Of a stretch of DNA of 64,000 nucleotides, positions 8,998 to 17,398 are shown piece after piece; position 1 is the first letter of the stretch, and every line of letters begins with the position of its first letter. A program made the translations under genes and the position numbers. This stretch comes from Kribbella amoyensis (GTDB lineage: Bacteria > Actinomycetota > Actinomycetes > Propionibacteriales > Kribbellaceae). Under the pieces are notes generated by a model that was given only the letters and a program-made list of their open reading frames with translations, ran no database searches and had not been told where the DNA came from. The stretch covers positions 6,014,001 to 6,078,000 of the forward strand of contig NZ_VIVK01000001.1 in assembly GCF_007828865.1 (NCBI RefSeq). Reading direction: 5' to 3'.

Positions 8998-9569
8998 TCG
9001 CGGACGTGCCGGCGGTAGCCGTTGGCGCGTGGGCAGATGTGCCCGTCGGCGTCGATCGGGCGGCCGCAGAACGGGCAGCTCGGCCGGCCGGACGCGACCA
9101 GGGCGACGGCCCGGCGGGCGAACGCGCGGGCCTGCTCCTCGCTGATCCGGACGATGAAGACCTCGGACTCCTCCGACTCCAGCGCCGCGGCGACCGGGTC
9201 GGTCTCCTCCAGCTCGACCTGCTCGCCGGTGACGACCGCGAACACCTCGATCACCACCCGTTCGGCGTCGGCCTCCCAGGCCAGCGTCATGGTGCCGGCC
9301 CGGAACTCCTCCTCGATCGGCTGCTCCAGCGGATCGGTGTCGTCCGCTCCGGCCGGGGTGGCCGGCTCCCGGTCGAACCGCCGGGCCACCTCGTCCAGCA
9401 TCACGTCGAGCCGCTCGGCGAGCGCCATCACCTGTTCCTTCTCACAGGCCACCGAGGTCAGCCGGGAGCCGTCCCGGGCCTGCAGGAAGAAGGTCCGGGC
9501 ACCGGGTTCTCCGACGGTGCCGGCGACGAACCGGTCCGGATCGTCATACGAATGCACTACGCGCGCCAT
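8994..9569 (-). CDS. DUF3090 family protein with C-terminal zinc ribbon
   Basis: A 191-residue DUF3090 protein of unknown function, widespread in actinobacteria. The N-terminal domain begins 'MARVVHSYDDPDRFVAGTVG' and continues with 'RTFFLQARDG'. A negatively charged middle precedes a C-terminal C-P-F-C...H-I-C-P cluster that looks like a metal-binding ribbon. It overlaps the SCO1664-like gene by four bases. Its obligate neighbours (kinase-like and phosphatase-like) suggest it is a target or partner of one of them; this is inference. Confidence 0.92.
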   Translation of the reverse strand: MARVVHSYDDPDRFVAGTVGEPGARTFFLQARDGSRLTSVACEKEQVMALAERLDVMLDEVARRFDREPATPAGADDTDPLEQPIEEEFRAGTMTLAWEADAERVVIEVFAVVTGEQVELEETDPVAAALESEESEVFIVRISEEQARAFARRAVALVASGRPSCPFCGRPIDADGHICPRANGYRRHVRE

Positions 9570-9637
9570 AAAAAGCACCCTAGGGCATGTCCGGTAATCA
9601 TCCGCAGCCGCGAGCAGGACCGCACCGGTACGCCCTG

Positions 9638-10348
9638 CTACCGCCCGCCGACGACCGCGTCCGAGGACGGCGCGGCCGGCTTCTTGCGGGTGCTCTTCGA
9701 CTTCGCGGCAGGCTTGGGAATCAGCGACGCCAGCTCGCTGCCGGTGTCGTTCAGCCGGACCAGGAACGGGCGGGTCGGGGTGTAGCTGATGATCGTCGTC
9801 GAGGCGGTGTCCACCACGATCCGCTGGAACGTGTCCAGGTGCTGACCGAGCGCGTCGGCCACGATCGCCTTGATCACGTCGCCGTGCGACACCGCCACCC
9901 AGAGCGCGTCGGGGCCGTGGCTCGCGGCGAGGGCGGCGTCGTGGTCGCGGACCGCGTCCACTCCGCGTTGCTGCATGCCGCGCATCGACTCGCCGTTCGG
10001 GAACACCGCGGCCGACGGGTGCTGCTGGACCACCGGCCAGAGCGGGTCCTTCATCAGCGTGCTCAGCTTCTGCCCGGTCCAGTCGCCGTACCCGCACTCG
10101 GTCAGCCGCCGGTCGGTGGCCGGCCGCAGTCCGTCGTGCAACCGGGCGATCGCGGCCGCGGTCTGCTTGCACCGGTCGAGCGGGGAGGTGACGATCGCGG
10201 CCAGCGGCAGACCGGCGAGCCGCTCGGCGACCGCGGCGGCCTGCTGGACCCCGGTCTCGTCGAGCTTCACCCCCGGCGTCCGCCCGGCCAGGACACCGGA
10301 GGAGTTGGCACTGCTGCGACCGTGCCGGACCAGAATCACCGTGGGCAT
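9638..10348 (-). CDS. Histidine phosphatase, MSMEG_4193 family putative phosphomutase
   Basis: A 236-residue histidine-phosphatase-superfamily protein. The catalytic R-H-G sits in 'ILVRHGRSSANSSG', the proton donor glutamate in 'LTECGYGDWTG', and the second histidine in 'VAVSHGDVIKAI'. The last 30 residues form a Lys/Pro/Ala-rich tail. It is annotated as phosphomutase by similarity only. Transcribed in the same direction as DUF3090 (68 bases away) and SCO1664, it supplies a phosphatase opposite the kinase-like protein. Confidence 0.92.
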   Translation of the reverse strand: MPTVILVRHGRSSANSSGVLAGRTPGVKLDETGVQQAAAVAERLAGLPLAAIVTSPLDRCKQTAAAIARLHDGLRPATDRRLTECGYGDWTGQKLSTLMKDPLWPVVQQHPSAAVFPNGESMRGMQQRGVDAVRDHDAALAASHGPDALWVAVSHGDVIKAIVADALGQHLDTFQRIVVDTASTTIISYTPTRPFLVRLNDTGSELASLIPKPAAKSKSTRKKPAAPSSDAVVGGR

Positions 10349-10396
10349 GCCCGCACGTTATCCGGTCCAGGCAAGTCCCGGTGCCATCATGGTGGG

Positions 10397-11371
10397 GTGA
10401 TCGTCGACTGCGGGGTCTACGCCGGCGGAGAGCGGCAGGACCTGCCCAAGGACCCGGAGACCGTGGCCCAGGCCCTCGACGACGACGGGGAGTGCTTCGG
10501 CTGGGTCGGCCTGTACGAGCCGTCGCCGGCCGAACTGCGCCGGGTCCAGGACCTCTTCGGGCTGCACGAGCTCGCTGTCGAGGACGCGCTGAAAGCTCAC
10601 CAGCGGCCCAAGGTCGAGCGGTACGGCGACTCGATCGTGGTCGTCCTGCGCACCCTCTGGTACGTCGACGAGGGCGACGCGGTCGAGACCGGCCAGGTCA
10701 GCGTCTTCGTCGGACGCCGGTACGTCGTGACCGTGCGGCACGGCGAGGGAGCTCCGCTGACGACGGCCCGCAAAGAGCTGGAGGAGCGCGCGTCCGTCCT
10801 CGGCCACGGCCCGCCCGCGGTGCTGTGGGCGATCTGCGACTCGGTGGTCGACGGGTACGAGACGGTCGCCGAGCAGGTCGAGATCGACGTCGACGAGGTG
10901 GAGGCCTCGGTCTTCTCCCCCGACCGGACCAGCGACGCCGAGCGGATCTACCTGCTCAAGCGCGAGGTGCTCGAGATGCGCCGCGCGATCGTCCCGCTCC
11001 GGGAGCCGATGGAGGGGTTCGCGCACGGCTCGGTCCCGCTGGTCAGCCCGGAGGCGGCCCCGTTCTTCCGCGACGTCGCGGACCACGTCGCCCGCGTCGC
11101 CGAGCAGACCGAGGGCATCGACACGTTGCTCAGCTCGGCGCTGAACGCCCACCTGGCCCGCGTCTCGGTCCAGCAGAACGACGACATGCGGAAGATCTCC
11201 GCGTGGGTCTGCATCGCTGCGGTCCCGACCACCGTGGCCGCGATCTACGGGATGAACTTCGACAACATGCCCGAGCTGCGCTGGTACTACGGCTACTTCG
11301 TCTGCGTCGGCGGCATGGCCGCGATCTGCGCGACCCTGTACGTCTTCTTCCGCCGGGTCGGCTGGCTCTGA
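10397..11371 (+). CDS. CorA family magnesium/cobalt transporter
   Basis: A 324-residue pentameric divalent-cation channel. The long cytoplasmic domain is followed by two C-terminal membrane helices. The signature Y-G-M-N sits at the end of the first ('IYGMNFDNMPELRWYYG') and a basic end follows the second ('VFFRRVGWL'). GTG at 10397 is the only start that keeps frame after the in-frame stops at about 10390-10400. It diverges from the phosphomutase gene and ends at a strong hairpin. Confidence 0.93.
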   Translation: MIVDCGVYAGGERQDLPKDPETVAQALDDDGECFGWVGLYEPSPAELRRVQDLFGLHELAVEDALKAHQRPKVERYGDSIVVVLRTLWYVDEGDAVETGQVSVFVGRRYVVTVRHGEGAPLTTARKELEERASVLGHGPPAVLWAICDSVVDGYETVAEQVEIDVDEVEASVFSPDRTSDAERIYLLKREVLEMRRAIVPLREPMEGFAHGSVPLVSPEAAPFFRDVADHVARVAEQTEGIDTLLSSALNAHLARVSVQQNDDMRKISAWVCIAAVPTTVAAIYGMNFDNMPELRWYYGYFVCVGGMAAICATLYVFFRRVGWL

Positions 11372-11374
11372 CCA

Positions 11375-11401
11375 CCCCGGTCCGGCGCGGCCGGACCGGG
11401 G
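11375..11401. terminator. Bidirectional terminator hairpin between corA-type gene and uppP
   Basis: A perfect 11-base stem CCCCGGTCCGG / CCGGACCGGGG with a 5-base loop, starting just 3' of the CorA stop codon and ending nine bases from the uppP stop. It sits between convergent genes. Confidence 0.75.
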
Positions 11402-11409
11402 TACGGACG

Positions 11410-12237
11410 TCAGGTGGCCGTGATCGTGCTGGTGGCGAGCAGGATGATGATGACGATGCCGAGCAGGATCCGGTAGAGCGCGAAGACGCCCATCGTGTGC
11501 TTGGCGACGAAGCGGATCAGCCAGGCGACCGACGCGTAGCCGACGACGAAGCTGACCAGCGTGCCGACGACGACCGGGGCGACGCCGATGCTGCCGTCCA
11601 GCGCGGACGGGAGCTCGAAGATCGCGGCCCCGACCAGGGCCGGGATCCCGAGCAGGAAGGCCATCCGGGTCGCGGCGACCCGGTCCAGGCCGCGGAACAG
11701 GCCGGCCGTGATGGTGGCGCCGGAGCGGGACACGCCGGGGATCAGGGCGAGGCACTGCATCAGGCCCATCACGACCGCGTCGATCAGCGTGATCCGGGTC
11801 AGCGGCCGCGCCTTGCTGCCGAACCGTTCGGCCGCGACCATGAAGAACGACCAGACGATCAGCGACCCGGCCACCCACCACATACTGCGCAGCGGGCCGG
11901 AGATGATGTCGCGGGCGAGGAACCCGACGATGCAGATCGGCAGCGAGCCGACGATGACGAACCAGCCCATCCGGTGGTCGAACTCACCCCGGTGCTCGGG
12001 GTGCCGCAGGCCGCGGAACCAGGCCACGGCGTACGTCCGGATGTCCTTCCACATGAACAGCACCACGGCCGCGATCGCGCCGAACTGGATCACCGCGGTG
12101 AACGCGGTGACCGCCCGGTCGTCGATCGGCAGGCCGAGCGCCTTCGACGCGATGGTCAGGTGGCCGGTACTGGAGACCGGCAGGAACTCGGTCAGGCCCT
12201 CGACGATGCCGAGGATGATGGCGTCCCAGATGGTCAT
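11410..12237 (-). CDS. uppP: Undecaprenyl-diphosphatase
   Basis: A membrane enzyme that dephosphorylates undecaprenyl pyrophosphate to recycle the lipid carrier for cell-wall synthesis, and can confer bacitracin tolerance. The 275-residue BacA/UppP family protein has both signature regions: 'EGLTEFLPVSSTGHL' near the N-terminus and 'LIPGVSRSGATI' in the middle. Multiple hydrophobic helices fill the rest. It follows the LLM oxidoreductase gene after five bases, so the two are likely co-transcribed. Confidence 0.96.
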   Translation of the reverse strand: MTIWDAIILGIVEGLTEFLPVSSTGHLTIASKALGLPIDDRAVTAFTAVIQFGAIAAVVLFMWKDIRTYAVAWFRGLRHPEHRGEFDHRMGWFVIVGSLPICIVGFLARDIISGPLRSMWWVAGSLIVWSFFMVAAERFGSKARPLTRITLIDAVVMGLMQCLALIPGVSRSGATITAGLFRGLDRVAATRMAFLLGIPALVGAAIFELPSALDGSIGVAPVVVGTLVSFVVGYASVAWLIRFVAKHTMGVFALYRILLGIVIIILLATSTITAT

Positions 12238-12242
12238 GGCGG

Positions 12243-13301
12243 TCAGTCACCGATCCCGGCGAGCTCGAGCGCCTCGGCGACGGTGCGCAGGTGCGCGATC
12301 CGCTCGTCCACGGTCGGCGCGAACGGGGTCAGCGCGACCGTGGTCGCCCCGGCCTCGGCGTACGCGGTGAGCTTGTCGGCGATCCGCTCCTTGCCGCCGA
12401 GCAGCGAGATCGCGTCGACGAAGCCCTGCGGGACGGCTGCCATCGCCTCCCGGTGCTTGCGGGCCAGGTACAGGTCCTGGATCTCCTTGGCCTCGTCGGC
12501 GTACCCCATCCGGACCGCCAGCTGGTTGTAGAAGTTCTTCTCCCGGCTGCCCATCCCGCCGACGTACAGCGCGGCGTACCCACGGATCGGGTCCGCGCCG
12601 GCGGTGAGGTCGTCGCCGACCACGACCGGGGTGGACACCACGGTGTCGAAGCCGGTCAGGCCGAGGCCGGGTTGACGGGTCTCGCGGCCCGCCCTGATGT
12701 GGTTCAACTGCTCTCCAAGATACGAGGGGTCGTTCAGGATGCCGAGCCAGCCGTCGGCGATCTCGCCGGCCAGCTCGAGGTTCTTCGGCCCGACCGCGGC
12801 CAGGTAGACCGGGACATGATCGCGGACCGGCCGGATGGACAGCTTGAGCGCCTTGCCCGGGCCGTCGGGCAGCGGCAGGGTGAAGTGCCGGCCCTCGAAC
12901 GCCACGGTCTCGCGCCGGAGCGCGGCGTCCACGATCGCGACGTACTCCCGGGTCCGCTCCAGCGGCTTGCCGAACCGGACGCCGTGCCAGCCCTCGGACA
13001 CCTGTGGCCCGGACACGCCGAGGCCGAGCCGGAACCGGCCGCCGGACAGCTTGTCCAGGGTGGCGGCGGTCATCGCGGTCATCGCCGGCGTCCGGGCCGG
13101 GATCTGGAACACCGCCGCGCCGACGTCGATGGCCGAGGTCTGGGCGGCGATCCAGGTCAGCAGCGTGGCGGCGTCCGAGCCGTACGCCTCCGCGGCCCAG
13201 GTGACCGAGAACCCGAGCCGTTCGGCCTCCTTCACCAGCCTCAGATGATCCAGATGGTCGTCGCCACCGAGCACGAAGCCGATGTTGAGTCCGAGTCGCA
13301 T
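12243..13301 (-). CDS. LLM class F420-dependent oxidoreductase
   Basis: A 352-residue luciferase-like monooxygenase of the F420-dependent subclass. The opening 'MRLGLNIGFVLGGDDHLDHLRLVKEAERLGF' and the 'RFRLGLGVSGPQVSEGWHG' block are characteristic. Cytoplasmic; substrate unknown. The start at 13301 puts the first beta strand directly at the N-terminus, as the family requires. It lies just upstream of uppP on the same strand and diverges from the aldo/keto reductase gene with a 51-base gap. Confidence 0.92.
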   Translation of the reverse strand: MRLGLNIGFVLGGDDHLDHLRLVKEAERLGFSVTWAAEAYGSDAATLLTWIAAQTSAIDVGAAVFQIPARTPAMTAMTAATLDKLSGGRFRLGLGVSGPQVSEGWHGVRFGKPLERTREYVAIVDAALRRETVAFEGRHFTLPLPDGPGKALKLSIRPVRDHVPVYLAAVGPKNLELAGEIADGWLGILNDPSYLGEQLNHIRAGRETRQPGLGLTGFDTVVSTPVVVGDDLTAGADPIRGYAALYVGGMGSREKNFYNQLAVRMGYADEAKEIQDLYLARKHREAMAAVPQGFVDAISLLGGKERIADKLTAYAEAGATTVALTPFAPTVDERIAHLRTVAEALELAGIGD

Positions 13302-13352
13302 GACAGGCGAGCCTAACGAGCCGTTGTCGGTGCCCCGCAATAGGCTCGGACC

Positions 13353-14294
13353 ATGCAACAGCGCTATCTCGGTCACAGTGGTCTCGCGGTGAGCAGGCTC
13401 GGCCTGGGCACCATGTCCTGGGGCCGCGACACCGACGAGCACGAGGCGCGCGAGCAGCTCGCCGCGTTCGTGTCCGCCGGCGGGACCCTGGTCGACACCG
13501 CGGCGGCGTACGGCGACGGCGACAGCGAGCGGCTGATCGGCAACCTGCTCGGCGACGTGGTCGACCGGGACGACCTGGTGATCGCGACCAAGGCGGGCTT
13601 CAGCGTCCGGCGCGGCGAGCGGATCACCGACACGTCCCGTGGTGCCCTGCTCCGCGACCTGGAGGGCTCGCTCCGCCGGCTGAACGTCGACCACATCGAC
13701 CTGTGGCAACTGCACACCTGGTCCGACGACGTGCCGCTGGAGGAGACCCTCTCCGCCCTCGACCACGCGGTCAGCTCCGGCAAGGTCCGCTACGTCGGGG
13801 TCTCCAACTACGCCGGCTGGAAGTCCGCCCGCGCGGTCACCTGGCAGCAGGCCTGGCCCGGCCGCGCCGTCCCGGTGTCGAACCAGGTGGAGTACTCCCT
13901 GCTCGCCCGCGAGGCCGAGACGGACGCCCTGCGCGCGGCCGGCGGTCTCGGGATCGGCGTGCTCGCGTGGTCGCCACTCGGTCGCGGCGTGTTGACCGGG
14001 AAGTACCGCACCGGCATCCCGGCCGACTCCCGGGCGGCGTCTCAGCATCTGTCCAGATTCGTCGACCCCTACCTGGACGGCCGCGGTTCGGGCATCGTGG
14101 AAGCCGTGGCCCGGGCCGCCGACGGGCTCGGCTGGACCCCGCTCGAGGTCGCCCTGACCTGGGTCCGGGACCGGCCGGGCGTGACGGCGGCGATCGTCGG
14201 GGCGCGGACGACGATGCAGCTCAAGTCGGTGCTGGGCACGGAGGAGCTCACCCTCCCGCCGGCCATCGTGGCCGCGCTGGAGGATGTGTCGTGA
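13353..14294 (+). CDS. Aldo/keto reductase
   Basis: A 313-residue NADP(H)-dependent TIM-barrel reductase. The catalytic tetrad is visible: Asp and Tyr in 'VDTAAAYGDGDSERLIG', Lys in 'VIATKAGF', His in 'DLWQLHTW'. The late 'AIVGARTTMQLKS' is the cofactor phosphate-binding region. Closest to the YajO/Tas-like subgroup; substrate unknown. Confidence 0.93.
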   Translation: MQQRYLGHSGLAVSRLGLGTMSWGRDTDEHEAREQLAAFVSAGGTLVDTAAAYGDGDSERLIGNLLGDVVDRDDLVIATKAGFSVRRGERITDTSRGALLRDLEGSLRRLNVDHIDLWQLHTWSDDVPLEETLSALDHAVSSGKVRYVGVSNYAGWKSARAVTWQQAWPGRAVPVSNQVEYSLLAREAETDALRAAGGLGIGVLAWSPLGRGVLTGKYRTGIPADSRAASQHLSRFVDPYLDGRGSGIVEAVARAADGLGWTPLEVALTWVRDRPGVTAAIVGARTTMQLKSVLGTEELTLPPAIVAALEDVS

Positions 14295-14330
14295 GGTGTG
14301 TGAGGTAGGCCGGAAGGTGTGGAGGTGCGG

Positions 14331-14516
14331 ATGGCCGAATACGAACTGCAGCAGTTCGAGGTGTCCAGGACGGAGTCCCGCGGTGCGGTCCGCAAGCTGC
14401 TGACCGAGCACGCGGAGTACGGCGGCTGGGAGCTCGCCCGGCTCCGTCGCTACCCGGACGGCACCCGCAGGGTCTGGCTCCGCCGCCGCATCATCCGGGT
14501 GATGCGGACCCTCTGA
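14331..14516 (+). CDS. DUF5703 family small protein
   Basis: A 61-residue DUF5703 protein with Y-E-L-Q near the start, 'YGGWELARLRRYPDGTRRVWLRRRIIR' in the middle, and a strongly basic C-terminus. Function unknown; it is a frequent actinobacterial neighbour of the mshC/uppP region. The ATG at 14331 is preceded by GGAGGT at 14321-14326. Confidence 0.85.
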   Translation: MAEYELQQFEVSRTESRGAVRKLLTEHAEYGGWELARLRRYPDGTRRVWLRRRIIRVMRTL

Positions 14517-14550
14517 CCGTCAGACGTTCGGTTGGATGTCCACCGCCTCG

Positions 14551-15762
14551 TCAGGCCGCGTGGTGGTCCAGATTTCGGACCTGCCCCGGAATCTGACTGG
14601 GCTGGTGGGGCTTCTTCAGCAGGATTCCGAGCGCGACCACCGAGGTGAGGGCCCCGGCGCCTATCAGGGTCGGCTCGGCGCCCACCGCGGCGATGATCGG
14701 TCCACCGACCAGCAGACCGGCCGAGCTGCTCGCGCTCACGACCACGCTCTGCCCGGAGAGCAACGCCCGCCGCTCGGCCCCTTCCGACGACCTGGTGATG
14801 AGCATCGAGATCGCCGCGATCCCGAGCACCACGGTGACCCCCGACAACGCGGCCAGGACGGTCACCGCGGCCGGCGTGGTCCACACCCCCATCCCGATCC
14901 AGCACAGCCCCATCACGAACCACGCGACCGCGGCGAGCGGTACCGGCGGGATCCGGCGAATCACGGCCAGCGTGACCGCGGTACCAGCGAGCGCGCCGAC
15001 GCCGTACCCGCTCATCCCGGCCGCGAGGTACACGCCCGGCTGACCGCGTTGGGCCCCGATCACGGACAGGCCGAGGGTGAACGCGAACCAGGTGAGGCAT
15101 CCGGTCCCGCGCGCGATCCAGCCGTACAGCACATCGGGCCGACCCTGCAAGCTCGCGCGGATCGACGGAGCTACCACCTCCTGCGGCGCCCGCTCGGCCT
15201 TGACCGTACAAGCGAGCAGACCGGCGACGAGGACAGCGGCCGCCTCGATCCAGAGCAGCGTGTCCGTGAACCCGGCGGCGATCGCGAACGCCCCGATCGG
15301 TGGACCGATGAGCATGCCGATCCGGCGGAGCCCGTCCTGCCAGGTGAGCAGGACGACCGCCTTGTCCGGGCCCCACCGGTCGCCCGTATCGGCGAGCAGG
15401 GCGGAGCGGCCCGGGTTCGACAGGGCGTCGCCGAAGCCGAGGAGCAGGCCGCTCATCACGAGCAGGGCCGGCTGGAGTACCCCGAGCGCGGCCGTCGCCG
15501 GTACGGTCGCCAGCGCCATCGCGGAGAAGGCCGCGACCACCGCGAGCCGCGGTCCGGAGTCGACCCATTGCCTGGCCTTGCGCGCCCACCACGGCGAGAG
15601 CAGGACCGGTACTCCGGCCGCTCCGCCCACCAGGCCCGTCGCGGCCACCGAGCCGGTCTCCTGCAGGACGACGAGCGGCAGCGCGACCTGCGTTATCCGG
15701 TACGCCAGGTCCGCCGTCCCACTTCCGGCCAGCAACGCCAGCGCCTCGCTCCGAGCTCTCAC
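14551..15762 (-). CDS. MFS transporter
   Basis: A 403-residue major facilitator superfamily protein with about twelve hydrophobic segments and no large soluble domain, so a drug-type or metabolite exporter. The GTG at 15762 has a GAAGG site four bases upstream. The frame stays open far upstream but there it lies over the divergent LysR gene. Divergent orientation and a 73-base spacer make the LysR protein its likely regulator. Substrate unknown. Confidence 0.88.
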   Translation of the reverse strand: MRARSEALALLAGSGTADLAYRITQVALPLVVLQETGSVAATGLVGGAAGVPVLLSPWWARKARQWVDSGPRLAVVAAFSAMALATVPATAALGVLQPALLVMSGLLLGFGDALSNPGRSALLADTGDRWGPDKAVVLLTWQDGLRRIGMLIGPPIGAFAIAAGFTDTLLWIEAAAVLVAGLLACTVKAERAPQEVVAPSIRASLQGRPDVLYGWIARGTGCLTWFAFTLGLSVIGAQRGQPGVYLAAGMSGYGVGALAGTAVTLAVIRRIPPVPLAAVAWFVMGLCWIGMGVWTTPAAVTVLAALSGVTVVLGIAAISMLITRSSEGAERRALLSGQSVVVSASSSAGLLVGGPIIAAVGAEPTLIGAGALTSVVALGILLKKPHQPSQIPGQVRNLDHHAA

Positions 15763-15835
15763 GCCTTCGATTGTTGGGATTCCGGTCCCGCGCCGGTAGG
15801 TAGCCGTTGCCCTGATCAACTCATAAGCTGAGCCT

Positions 15836-16699
15836 ATGACCACCCTGCCGTCGGTCGAGGACCTGCGCCTCGTGCTCGCGATCAGCCGGTCCGGATCGCT
15901 GGGGACCGCGGCGCGCGACCTACGGATCTCGCAGCCGTCGGCGTCACAACGGCTGGCCCGGATCGAGCGCAGCTGCGAGACCCGGCTGTTCGAACGCGAC
16001 ACCCGCGGCGCCCGGCCGACCCCGGCCGGCCGCGAGCTCAGCCGCCGGGCCGAACACATCCTCGGCCACCTCGAGCAGGTGTACGAGGCGACCAGGGCGG
16101 CAGGGACCACGGACCGCCTGGTGGTCGGGACATTCGCGAGCCTGGCCGCGAACTTCTTCCCGGTCCTGGACGCCGAGCTGCCCGACCTGGACATCCTCCA
16201 GCAGGTCGACCACGGGCACGTCCTGGTCGACTGGGTCGCCGAAGGCACGATGGACGCCTGCTTCATCGCGATCGCGGACCAGCTGACGCTCCCCCGCGGC
16301 ACGGTCTCCCGCCGGGTCGGCCGGGACGAGCTCGTCCTCTTCGTCCCCGCCGGAGTCACCCCGCCCGGCCGGGGCAAGCAGCCGCTGAAGGACCGGCAGA
16401 TCCCGTTCTCCACCTACGACCGCGGCGCGGACGAACTCCGGGACCGGCTCATCTCCCTCGGTGCCCAGGCCCGCCGCGGCGTCACCCTCGGGACCACGGT
16501 CGCGATGGCCCGCCGACGGTCCCACCTGGCCCTGGTCCCGCGGAGCGCGCTCGCCACCGAACTCCAGCCGGGCGAACGCCTCGTCCCCGCGCCCTTCACC
16601 TACCGGCTGACGCTGTCCATGGTCACCCGGTCCACGCCGCCGCGACCGCTGACCACGGTGCTCCCCCGGCTGCGGACGGCGCTGAACCTGACCCGCTGA
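15836..16699 (+). CDS. LysR family transcriptional regulator
   Basis: A 287-residue LysR-type regulator. The N-terminal winged HTH is 'LRLVLAISRSGSLGTAARDLRISQPSASQRLARIE', followed by the linker helix and a periplasmic-binding-protein-like effector domain. It probably controls the divergent MFS gene. Its stop codon abuts the stop of the convergent LexA-family gene with no spacer. Confidence 0.92.
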   Translation: MTTLPSVEDLRLVLAISRSGSLGTAARDLRISQPSASQRLARIERSCETRLFERDTRGARPTPAGRELSRRAEHILGHLEQVYEATRAAGTTDRLVVGTFASLAANFFPVLDAELPDLDILQQVDHGHVLVDWVAEGTMDACFIAIADQLTLPRGTVSRRVGRDELVLFVPAGVTPPGRGKQPLKDRQIPFSTYDRGADELRDRLISLGAQARRGVTLGTTVAMARRRSHLALVPRSALATELQPGERLVPAPFTYRLTLSMVTRSTPPRPLTTVLPRLRTALNLTR

Positions 16700-17362
16700 T
16701 CAGACGCTGCGCAGGACCGACACGACGACTCCGAGCACGGTGGCCCGGTCCCCGTCGATCACCTCGTACGCCGGGTTGCGCGGCTCGAGGTACACGTGGC
16801 CGTTACGGCGCCGGTACACCTTGACGGTGGCCTCCTCGTCGATCATCGCGGCCACGATCTGACCCGAGTGCGCCTCGGACTGCTGCCGGACCACGACGAT
16901 GTCCCCGTCGCAGATAGCGGCGTCGATCATCGACTCACCGCGCACCCGCAGGCCGAACACGGTACCCCGGCCGGTCAGGCCACGGGGCAGCTCGAGCACG
17001 TCGTCCACGTGCTCGACGGCCGAGATCGGCGTACCGGCCGCGATGTCACCGACGACGGGGACGGGGACCGAGGTGTCGCTGCCGGAGTCCCGGGTCGCGG
17101 TGTCGCGGAGGAACAGCCGGACGTCGATCGGCCGGGACACGGACTCGCCCCGACGGAGGAACCCGCGCTCCTCCAGGCTCGCCAGGTGCTTCGACACCGA
17201 CGACGAGGACCGCAGCCCGACCGCGTCACCGATCTGCCGGGTGCTCGGCGAGTACCCGTGCTGGACCACCCAGTCCCGGATCACGGCCAGGATTCGCTGC
17301 TGCCTCGGCGGCAGGGTCGAGGTGTCCAGGAAGTCGAGGTCGGGATCGCCGTAGGAGGTCAC
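16700..17362 (-). CDS. LexA-family SOS-type repressor with S24 self-cleavage domain
   Basis: A 220-residue protein from the GTG at 17362; a TTG at 17392 would add ten residues. The winged HTH (about 18-80) contains 'STRQIGDAVGLRSSSSVSKHLASLEERGFL'. The C-terminal peptidase has cleavage site Ala109-Gly110 in 'GDIAAGTPI', nucleophile Ser144 in 'RGESMIDAAI', and general base Lys181 in 'EATVKVYRR'. All residues for RecA-stimulated autocleavage are therefore present. The HTH differs clearly from the housekeeping actinobacterial LexA, and it lies directly downstream of a peptidase gene, so it may be a second LexA paralogue. No clear SOS box was seen upstream. Confidence 0.85.
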   Translation of the reverse strand: MTSYGDPDLDFLDTSTLPPRQQRILAVIRDWVVQHGYSPSTRQIGDAVGLRSSSSVSKHLASLEERGFLRRGESVSRPIDVRLFLRDTATRDSGSDTSVPVPVVGDIAAGTPISAVEHVDDVLELPRGLTGRGTVFGLRVRGESMIDAAICDGDIVVVRQQSEAHSGQIVAAMIDEEATVKVYRRRNGHVYLEPRNPAYEVIDGDRATVLGVVVSVLRSV

Positions 17363-17398
17363 CCGCAGGATCGTAGAGGGCCCCTCCCCCAAAACCCG

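Noticed and set aside
10381..12531. A very long open frame on the plus strand across corA and uppP
   Set aside because: Arginine/proline-rich shadow of real genes; the CorA and UppP frames carry the family motifs.
12989..13002. Another copy of the tRNA 3'-end core (CCCTCGGACACC)
   Set aside because: Lies in the coding sequence of the LLM oxidoreductase with no recombinase or repeat flanks; a chance match.
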